Shown piece after piece: positions 58,314 to 64,000 of a stretch of DNA of 64,000 nt. The stretch is from Clostridia bacterium (GTDB lineage: Bacteria > Bacillota > Clostridia > Christensenellales > Aristaeellaceae). A program made the position numbers and the translations under genes. The notes below the pieces were generated by a model. The model was not told the DNA's origin and searched no databases. It saw nothing but the letters and a program-made list of their open reading frames with translations. The first letter of the stretch is position 1; every line of letters begins with the position of its first letter. The stretch is taken from NCBI GenBank assembly GCA_017532155.1, contig JAFXJP010000049.1, forward strand, positions 1 through 64,000, in the 5' to 3' direction.

Positions 58314-59768
58314 TTACTGCCATTCCACGCCGTCATAACGGCTGAAGCTGGTCAGATCGTAAACCACACGGGAAACCTCCGGACGCTCGCGACGAATGCG
58401 GTCCATCACGCGCTCCAGCAAATCATACGGCAGCCTGGCGGCATAGCCCTGTGAAGACTCGGCCGAGTTCACTGCCCGCAGCGCAATCATAGCGCGCGGA
58501 TCATCGCCCGCCATGGGGCTGAGCACAGCAAAGTGCTGCCACAGGCGCTTCATCTGGCCGGATGCTGTCAGTTCTTCGGTAAAGATGCGATCCACCGCGC
58601 GCAGTGTCTGCAATCTGGCAGGCGTGACCGCGCCCAGGATGCGCAGCGCCAGGCCGCTGCCGGGGAAACTCTGCCGCGACAAAACCTCCGGCGGCATATA
58701 CATCGTGCTGCCCACCTGGCGAATCTCGCTCTTGAACAATTCACGCAGCGGCTCAATCATCGGCACATCTGCCTGCAGCGCCGGGCGGCGCTTTTGCTTA
58801 TCCCAACCCAGCACGTCGTTGCAGTTGGTGCCGCGCACAACCACTGTCACCGCGCCCACCTGCGTCATGGCCTCGTCAAGGATTTTCTGAATCATCTCGC
58901 CAATGATCGCGCGCTTCTGATTTGCGTCCACAACGCCATCCAGCGCTGCCAGGAAGCGCTCCTGCGCCTGCACATGGATCATTTCCATGCCCAGCTGATC
59001 GCGATAGAAAGAAAGCACCTGCGCCGCCTCGCCATCACGCAAAAGACCGGTATCGATAAAAATTCCCTTCAGGCGATTGCCCAGCGCCTTATGCGCCAGC
59101 ACGGCGCTCACACCGCTGTCCAGACCGCCCGTCATGGCGCATACTGCATGTCCCTCGCCCGCCATACGCTGAATGTCTTCCACGGTGCGCTCCACAAAGG
59201 CTTCATACGTCCACCACTTGGTGCAATTGCACACCTTTTCAGCAAAGTTGAGCAGCAGCTGCATACCATCGGTATCATTTTGCTCCAGCGTAAACTGAAT
59301 GCCATATACCGGACGCTGCATCAGCATGAAGCCGACCGGCTCCTGCAGCGATTCCGCCAAGGCTACAGCGCCCTCGGGCATGCGCAGGCGGCGCACATTA
59401 TGCAGCATACGCTCGCAGTCATCAATACCCTGCGTCAGCTCGCACTCGCGGAAACGCACCGCGCCGATGCTGTTGCAAATGGCCGTCTCCAGCGCATCGC
59501 CGCCCAGCGCACGGCACAGCATGGCGGCTGCATCGCCCAGCGCCAGCATGGGGCGTGCATTCTGCGCCACCTCCGCCTGCAGCCCGGACGGCATGCCGCC
59601 CTTGACGCCGCCGGAGAGAATCAGGCCCAGCGGATCACGCTTTTCAATTTCTTCCGACGAAATATTGCCCGGCACAATCTCGCAATAGATATGCTCGGCA
59701 CGCAGCGCGCGCGCAATGGCACGGCTGCTGCTTTCGTCAAAATTCAGAATCAATAACATATCGCGCAT
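58314..59768 (-). CDS. GMP-synthase homologue with degenerate glutaminase domain
   Basis: A 484-residue protein collinear with GuaA. The class I glutaminase domain (about 1-180) has lost the nucleophile Cys (LALGDAAAML where GxCxG is expected) and the catalytic His (GIQFTLEQ instead of QFHPE). The ATP-pyrophosphatase loop is TGGLDSG instead of SGGVDS, and the SHHNVGG segment is replaced by WDKQKRRPA. The dimerisation end is well kept: FPGSGLALRILG and LPYDLLERVMDRI...VVYDLTS. Either an ammonia-dependent or a repurposed enzyme. Start 59768 has SD GGGAGGT seven nt upstream. Confidence 0.85.
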   Translation of the reverse strand: MRDMLLILNFDESSSRAIARALRAEHIYCEIVPGNISSEEIEKRDPLGLILSGGVKGGMPSGLQAEVAQNARPMLALGDAAAMLCRALGGDALETAICNSIGAVRFRECELTQGIDDCERMLHNVRRLRMPEGAVALAESLQEPVGFMLMQRPVYGIQFTLEQNDTDGMQLLLNFAEKVCNCTKWWTYEAFVERTVEDIQRMAGEGHAVCAMTGGLDSGVSAVLAHKALGNRLKGIFIDTGLLRDGEAAQVLSFYRDQLGMEMIHVQAQERFLAALDGVVDANQKRAIIGEMIQKILDEAMTQVGAVTVVVRGTNCNDVLGWDKQKRRPALQADVPMIEPLRELFKSEIRQVGSTMYMPPEVLSRQSFPGSGLALRILGAVTPARLQTLRAVDRIFTEELTASGQMKRLWQHFAVLSPMAGDDPRAMIALRAVNSAESSQGYAARLPYDLLERVMDRIRRERPEVSRVVYDLTSFSRYDGVEWQ

Positions 59769-59783
59769 GAGAGAACCTCCCAT

Positions 59784-60671
59784 TTATTCCGATACCTGAA
59801 AATTCAGATCGTTGCTCCAGTATGCATCATGATACAGCTCCTGGAGCGTTAATTGTGTATGATGATTGGCAATGCCCGTAGGCGTTTTGCCGGTATCTTC
59901 CTGAAATTTTGTAACAGCCTGGATGGTAGACGGGCCGTATGTGCCCGTCACATACTGTGCATCCAGATAGCCCAGATACTGCAGCTTTTCCTGAAGCGCC
60001 AGCACTTTCACACCCTCGCTGCCGCTGCGCAGGACGGTATCGACCAGATCATAGACCGTACCGTAGCCCATCACACGCTTGTCCGTCAGTTTATGCGAAT
60101 TGCGCTGCACCTTATCAGGCATATTTCCCTCGATCACATGCGCGGTTATTTCACCGTCTTCTGACACGGTGCAGTATTCTACCAGCGCCACATGCGAAGT
60201 ATTCTCGCCATCCACGGTATAGAATACCCAATCCCCGGGCTGCGGAATATAGCCGCCCGCCTCCAGCGATTCCTCCTGGCCAATGTACCACTGCGATCCC
60301 CATTCATTCACAAAGCCCGAACGGGAAATGTAGCGGCCATTACGCAAAAACCAGCGCAGACCAATGTTCTGTCCTGAATATCTGGGGTACACTTTTTCCA
60401 GCAGCTGCGTGCCGTGCTGCTGATCTACCTGATCCACGCACCAGCACAAAAACTCCGCGCACCATTCCGCCTGCGGATCACCGGCCCAATCGCCGTACTT
60501 GGTATAGCCGTTGCTGCTTTCCTTGTAGCTAATTTCAGCGCGCGCTGTTTCCAGCAGCCATTCAACATACTGCGGCACCGGGTACGCCGGCAGGAGCGTT
60601 TCATCCTCTGCCTGCCCCGTCCAAGGCAGCACCAGCAGCAACAACATCATCCAGGCAAGCAGTCTGCGCAT
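59784..60671 (-). CDS. secreted CHAP-domain hydrolase with peptidoglycan-binding domain
   Basis: A 295-residue exported protein. Signal peptide about 1-21 (LLLLVLPWTGQA). The CHAP-like domain (about 40-195) has WCAEFLCWCVDQ with the nucleophile Cys near residue 70, and SHVALVEYC with the His near 160. A peptidoglycan-binding-1 domain follows (about 215-275: LQEKLQYLGYLDAQYVTGTYG, AVTKFQEDTG). Probably a cell-wall amidase or endopeptidase. First gene of the operon; SD GGGAGGG. Confidence 0.88.
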   Translation of the reverse strand: MRRLLAWMMLLLLVLPWTGQAEDETLLPAYPVPQYVEWLLETARAEISYKESSNGYTKYGDWAGDPQAEWCAEFLCWCVDQVDQQHGTQLLEKVYPRYSGQNIGLRWFLRNGRYISRSGFVNEWGSQWYIGQEESLEAGGYIPQPGDWVFYTVDGENTSHVALVEYCTVSEDGEITAHVIEGNMPDKVQRNSHKLTDKRVMGYGTVYDLVDTVLRSGSEGVKVLALQEKLQYLGYLDAQYVTGTYGPSTIQAVTKFQEDTGKTPTGIANHHTQLTLQELYHDAYWSNDLNFQVSE

Positions 60672-60705
60672 CGTACCCTCCCATCAGCACATTATTATTC
60701 AATCT

Positions 60706-60734
60706 ATTATACAATAATAAGTGCATTTTGGCAA
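60706..60734 (-). promoter_or_regulatory. promoter of the CHAP-GMP synthase-like-GNAT operon
   Basis: On the minus strand TTGCCA, 17-nt spacer, TATAAT, about 35 nt before the start codon. Confidence 0.75.
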
Positions 60735-60759
60735 CCGACACTGCAAAAAGCGCGCACTT

Positions 60760-61308
60760 TTACAATACGCCCACATGCTCCAGCAGGATTTTTATTCCCA
60801 TGCCGATCAATATGCCGCCGCCTGCATAGGCCGCCGTGCGCTGGCTGCGCTACCCCAGCGCCTTGCCCAGCCAGGCGCCGGCAAAGGAAAGCGCCCAAGT
60901 GCATGCGCCAATCAGCCCTGCTGCCCGCCATATATCCGTCTGCAAAAAAGCAAAGGTCACTCCTGCCGCCAGCGCATCCACGCTCGTTGCCACCGCCAGC
61001 GGAAACAGGCTTTTTGCGTTCAGCGCTTCGTCTGTTTTCATTTCTTCTCCCGCCTCGCAAATCATCCGAACGCCCAAATACCCCAGCAACAGCAGCGCAA
61101 TCCAGTGGTCATAGCGCACAATATGCATCGAAAACCGGCTGCCCACTGCAAAACCAATCAGCGGCATGCCTGCCTGAAATACACCAAACCAGGCACCAAT
61201 CTTCAGCGCCCGCGCGCACGTCATCTCCCGCACAGCCATCCCCTTGCTCACTGCCGCTGCCAATGCATCCATCGACAGCCCCAGCGCAATCAGCACCAAT
61301 TCTCCCAT
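60760..61308 (-). pseudogene. mntP: manganese exporter MntP, interrupted by in-frame UAG
   Basis: Reading through a TAG at 60850-60852 gives 182 codons, the normal MntP length. The first 152 (LIALGLSMDALAAAVSKG; the DALAAG metal motifs; VATSVDALAAGVTF) cover five helices. After the stop the same frame continues RSQRTAAYAGGGILIGMGIK and ILLEHVGVL to a TAA, the expected sixth helix. So the last helix is cut off unless the stop is read through or is a sequence error. A 28-bp inverted repeat lies 15-42 nt upstream of the start. Confidence 0.82.
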
Positions 61309-61322
61309 GGCCTCTCCTTGTG

Positions 61323-61350
61323 TTACAATGTAATAATAATTACATTGTAA
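61323..61350. promoter_or_regulatory. 28-bp inverted repeat upstream of mntP, candidate operator
   Basis: TTACAATGTAAT, AATA, ATTACATTGTAA: perfect 12-bp arms. Each arm also contains a TTACAnTGTAA dyad, as in BlaI/CopY-type sites, so two dimers could bind. It lies between a minus-strand TATAAT (61357-61362) and the mntP SD. Confidence 0.65.
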
Positions 61351-61356
61351 TCATTC

Positions 61357-61390
61357 ATTATAAAAGAGCCGCCGGTCTCCCGGCAGCTCT
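61357..61390 (-). terminator. terminator between fliB-like gene and mntP
   Basis: On the minus strand AGAGCTGCCGG-GAGA-CCGGCGGCTCT followed by TTTTATAAT; the T-tract also contains the mntP -10 TATAAT. Confidence 0.75.
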
Positions 61391-61400
61391 TTATATGCAG

Positions 61401-62324
61401 TTATTCCTGAATCAATGCATCCAGCAGCGCATCCACATTCTCATCCGAATACTCGATCTCTGAGGAATACATGCGGCTGATTTCCACAATGTCGTCTATC
61501 TGTACCTTCTCCCGCATGCCGCACAGCGCGCGAATCACCTGCACGCTGAGCACAGCAAAGGCTACGCGCTCGCCCACACAGCCATCCTGCAGGGCGCCCG
61601 GCATGTGCCGATACAGAAAATAGCACAGCAGCTGCTCAAAGGCAGTATCCCACGCAGCATCCGGCCAGACAATTTCCTGCTTGTGCAATTGCTGCAAATG
61701 CCCTTGCCAGGCAGGATCCATCTGCTCCAGCTGCATCAGAAACTGCGCCCAATCCGCCATCGTCGCTTGCGGCAGCGCTGCGCCTGCATGCGCCAGCACC
61801 TGCGCCATACGCGCATCGATCGACAGCGCACGATCCTGCGCAATGTTCATCAGCGTATCGCGCAGATCACACAGCGCCTGCTCTTGCGCGTCCGGCACTT
61901 CCTCGCCGTCCTCCAGGCAGATCAGCTGCATTTTTTCTTTTTTCCCGATGATCAGCCTGCCGGCCGCCTCACAGCAAAGCCCCAGACCCGCTTCCACATG
62001 ATCGGAAAAATCATTGTAAAATCGCGGATGATCATCGCAAATCTGGCATAGTGCGCCCTCGCCTTTTTCCAGGATCAGATCGCACAAATTGCGGTCATTG
62101 AGGAAGGGGCAGCGCTCGTTCTCTGAAAGGATAAAGTGCGGCGGATCAGCAGAAAAATCAATGTTTTTCCGCAATCTTTCGCCCATCTCTCCCTCCAGCG
62201 ACTGGTAATAGCGCAGCGTGTCTTCGTCCACGTCAATTTCCCAGCCGATGCAGCAGTTATGACGGCACTCCCCCGCAATGCAGCGAAACTGCGGATAATA
62301 ATCCGGTGCAATATGCTTCATCAT
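61401..62324 (-). CDS. FliB-like cysteine-cluster protein (flagellin lysine-N-methylase family)
   Basis: A 307-residue protein. The N-terminal cysteine cluster FRCIAGECRHNCCIGWEIDVDE, CPFLNDRNLCDLI and GALCQICDDHPRF is typical of FliB and YkgJ-type proteins and probably holds an Fe-S centre. The rest is helical. FliB methylates flagellin lysines in Salmonella, but homologues are common in bacteria without flagella and no flagellar genes are here, so the role is open. ATG 62324 overlaps the upstream TAA by one base (TAATG); ATG 62321 is equally possible. Confidence 0.85.
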   Translation of the reverse strand: MMKHIAPDYYPQFRCIAGECRHNCCIGWEIDVDEDTLRYYQSLEGEMGERLRKNIDFSADPPHFILSENERCPFLNDRNLCDLILEKGEGALCQICDDHPRFYNDFSDHVEAGLGLCCEAAGRLIIGKKEKMQLICLEDGEEVPDAQEQALCDLRDTLMNIAQDRALSIDARMAQVLAHAGAALPQATMADWAQFLMQLEQMDPAWQGHLQQLHKQEIVWPDAAWDTAFEQLLCYFLYRHMPGALQDGCVGERVAFAVLSVQVIRALCGMREKVQIDDIVEISRMYSSEIEYSDENVDALLDALIQE

Positions 62325-63148
62325 TACAATTCCGCGAAAATCTTTTCCAGGTAGTGCCTGGTATCGACAATGTCAATCAGCTGCTGCTCGCCCTTGATCT
62401 CGCGCTCGATGGTGATGGAGCCGTCATAGCCATGCTCCTTGAGCGCCTTGATAAAGGCGGGAAAATTGACCTTGCCGCAGCCGACCTTCTTTTCAGGCCC
62501 CAGATCGTTGCCATTGGTGGGATAGGCGCCATCCTTGGCGTGTACGCCGCGCACATAAGCCCCAAATACATCCAGCGCATCGATCGGATTGGCCTTGCCA
62601 TACACGATCAGGTTGGCGGGATCCAGATTGATGAACAGATTGCCCGTACCCACTTCTTCAATCAGGCGCAGCAGGGTGACAGGCGTTTCCTGGCCTGTTT
62701 CAAACAGCAGGTTCTGATCATGCTTTTTCAGCTCCTCCGCCAGATAACGCACAGCCGCGCGTACGCCGGGATAATTCGGATCAGAAGCATTTTCCGGAAT
62801 AAAGCCCATGTGCGTGATCACGTCCTTGAGGCCCAGCATGCGCGCAAAAGCCGCGCCGTCCAGCAGATTCTGGATGCGGATGTGGCGGTACGTGACCGGC
62901 ACAATACCCAGCGTTTCAGGGCCTTCGGTGAAATTCCACTTCTTGGGGCCTACCCAGCCGCACCAGAAGGCGGTGATCGTCATATCGGCCTGAGCAAACG
63001 CGCGCTTGATGATCTCCGCCTGCTCGGCAGTCCAGTATTCAGGCAGCCAGCTGACCAGCTGACAGTGATGAATACCGTTTGCCGTCGCATGGCGCAGCTG
63101 TTCCTGCCACAGGCCATCCTGCAGACGGATACAAATGCCTACGTTCAT
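62324..63148 (-). CDS. sugar phosphate isomerase/epimerase (xylose-isomerase-like TIM barrel)
   Basis: A 274-residue TIM-barrel protein of the AP-endonuclease-2-like superfamily. Metal-site regions: THMGFIPEN, LFETGQET, NLDPANLIVYGKANP, GVHAKDGAYPTNG and SITIEREIKGE. It is probably an isomerase or epimerase for a sugar or inositol derivative, acting with the upstream Gfo/Idh dehydrogenase (12-nt gap). It is only distantly similar to the protein at 9282-10163. Confidence 0.88.
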   Translation of the reverse strand: MNVGICIRLQDGLWQEQLRHATANGIHHCQLVSWLPEYWTAEQAEIIKRAFAQADMTITAFWCGWVGPKKWNFTEGPETLGIVPVTYRHIRIQNLLDGAAFARMLGLKDVITHMGFIPENASDPNYPGVRAAVRYLAEELKKHDQNLLFETGQETPVTLLRLIEEVGTGNLFINLDPANLIVYGKANPIDALDVFGAYVRGVHAKDGAYPTNGNDLGPEKKVGCGKVNFPAFIKALKEHGYDGSITIEREIKGEQQLIDIVDTRHYLEKIFAEL

Positions 63149-63160
63149 TTTTTCCCTTTC

Positions 63161-64000
63161 TTACGATCCGTAAGACGAATCGATGTTGACAAATACTTTT
63201 TCTTTGCTGTCTTTCAGCGCAGAGGCGTCAATGCGCTTTTTCAGTTCTTCGTAGTATACATCTTCATCGAAGGGAATTTCAACCGTTTTTCCAAGGAACG
63301 CAGACAAATGCATGGCATTGGACAGCGTCAGGCCGTTGATGCCCTCGCGGCCGTCGGCGATCATGTCTTCGCCGCGCAAAATAGCCGCCGCAAATGCATT
63401 GAGCACGCCCGGATGCTTGGGATGCGAACCGTCCAGCTCCACCTCCGTCACTTCCATATCAGGCTTGGCAAAGGGATACTCATTTACCTTGCTGAACTCA
63501 GGCTCAGTCATCGCAAGCTTCCACATCTTCAGCTTGCCGCCCTCGGCTACCAGCTTGCCACCCTCGCAGGTAATCTCAAAGCGGTTGCTGCCCGGCACAT
63601 CGCCGGTGGTGGTGATAAAGGTGCCCGTCGCGCCGTTCTCATACTCTACATAGGCCGTTACGTCGTCTTCTACTTCAATGTTATGCCACTGGCCAAACTT
63701 GAGGAAGGCCGTAACCTTCTTGGGCATGCCGCAAATCCAGCACCACAGATCCAATTGATGCGGGCACTGATTGAGCAGCACGCCGCCGCCCTCGCCGCGC
63801 CAGGTAGCGCGCCAGTTGCCGGAATCATAATACGCCTGCGGACGGTACCAGTCGGTGATGATCCAGGAGGTTCTGCGGATCTGGCCCAGCTCGCCGCTTT
63901 CGATGATTTCCTTCATCTTGCGGTACAGGCAGTTGGTGCGCTGATTGAACATCATGCCGAACTTGACAGAGCACTTGTCGGCCATCTCGTTCATTTCACG
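63161..64000 (-). CDS. Gfo/Idh/MocA family oxidoreductase, N-terminus outside window
   Basis: The visible 280 codons hold the C-terminal part; the NAD-binding Rossmann domain lies beyond the right edge. LGQIRRTSWIITDWYRPQAYY and GEGGGVLLNQCPHQLDLWCW (with the conserved catalytic HxxD-type His) mark the family, which oxidises sugars or inositols. It is cotranscribed with the TIM-barrel isomerase and probably feeds it. Confidence 0.9.
   Translation of the reverse strand, partial: REMNEMADKCSVKFGMMFNQRTNCLYRKMKEIIESGELGQIRRTSWIITDWYRPQAYYDSGNWRATWRGEGGGVLLNQCPHQLDLWCWICGMPKKVTAFLKFGQWHNIEVEDDVTAYVEYENGATGTFITTTGDVPGSNRFEITCEGGKLVAEGGKLKMWKLAMTEPEFSKVNEYPFAKPDMEVTEVELDGSHPKHPGVLNAFAAAILRGEDMIADGREGINGLTLSNAMHLSAFLGKTVEIPFDEDVYYEELKKRIDASALKDSKEKVFVNIDSSYGS

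Noticed and set aside
33074..60852. Stop-codon reassignment in this organism
   Set aside because: The two interrupted genes have different stops (UGA and UAG), and normal genes here end in TGA and TAA at the expected family lengths.
61401..62324. Evidence of motility
   Set aside because: A FliB-like gene alone is not enough; no flagellar or chemotaxis gene is in the window and homologues occur in non-motile species.
1..64000. CRISPR array, prophage or integrative element
   Set aside because: The only regular tandem repeats are the coding 123-bp units at 1-492; no cas, integrase, transposase or phage structural genes were recognised.

Overview
The window looks like a chromosomal segment of an uncultured, moderately G+C-rich member of the Bacillota (Clostridia-like, probably gut-associated). 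The evidence is a leucine T-box leader, a PyrR-type attenuator in front of a uracil permease, a class III fructose-1,6-bisphosphatase, dipicolinate synthase genes (spore formation), an all-alpha dUTPase, a CD1871A-type CxxC microprotein and a DUF6809-like protein. I see no rRNA, tRNA, CRISPR array, phage module or transposase. Genus-level placement is not possible from the sequence alone.

Layout. 1-2.0 kb: 3' part of a repeat-rich surface lipoprotein (minus). 2.2-4.9 kb: fbp and a P-loop kinase. 5.0-10.2 kb: a DeoR regulator followed by a HAD / two FAD-oxidoreductase / TIM-barrel operon, probably carbohydrate or polyol catabolism. 10.2-12.8 kb: a DUF6809/HTH divergon with paired operators, then def, a histidine phosphatase and a membrane protein. 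13.1-16.9 kb: mglBAC galactose-type ABC importer. 16.9-21.8 kb (minus): a redox operon with a CxxC microprotein, a membrane Fe-S/thioredoxin fusion, a Fe-S aldo-keto reductase, a condensation-domain protein and an amidohydrolase. 22.0-28.3 kb: amidase, DEAD helicase, MATE exporter, deoC and uracil permease. 28.5-34.2 kb: rpsO, pnp, M16 protease, dUTPase, and dpaA (broken by an in-frame UGA) with dpaB. 34.8-37.3 kb: ECF sigma/anti-sigma pair and a membrane protein. 37.4-39.9 kb: nadD-yqeK fusion, rsfS and small genes. 40.3-47.4 kb (minus): Na/Pi transporter, lipase, amidohydrolase, two esterases, obg. 47.5-50.3 kb: T-box and leuS. 52.0-53.7 kb: an unassigned RNA leader, an unknown gene and ppx. 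53.8-57.0 kb: tctCBA importer. 57.5-64 kb (minus): acetyltransferase, a degenerate GMP-synthase homologue, CHAP hydrolase, mntP (broken by an in-frame UAG), FliB-like protein, TIM-barrel isomerase and Gfo/Idh oxidoreductase.

The most unusual content is a family of large multi-hairpin elements (34167-34820, 50318-51020, 56992-57476). Each starts directly after the stop codon of a plus-strand gene and ends at or inside the 3' end of a convergent minus-strand gene. The copies share an architecture of nested stems, but many individual stems differ in sequence while staying complementary, one module is inverted between copies, and one copy carries a second palindromic element. A different multi-hairpin insertion (39973-40275) sits between 23-bp direct copies of a terminator. 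These could be bidirectional terminators, structured RNAs or MITE-like elements; they are the best candidates here for something undescribed.

The binding-protein genes of both importers lack a lipobox, which is unusual for a monoderm. Two ordinary genes (dpaA, mntP) carry single in-frame stops of different types, so recent nonsense mutation or sequence error is likelier than recoding.
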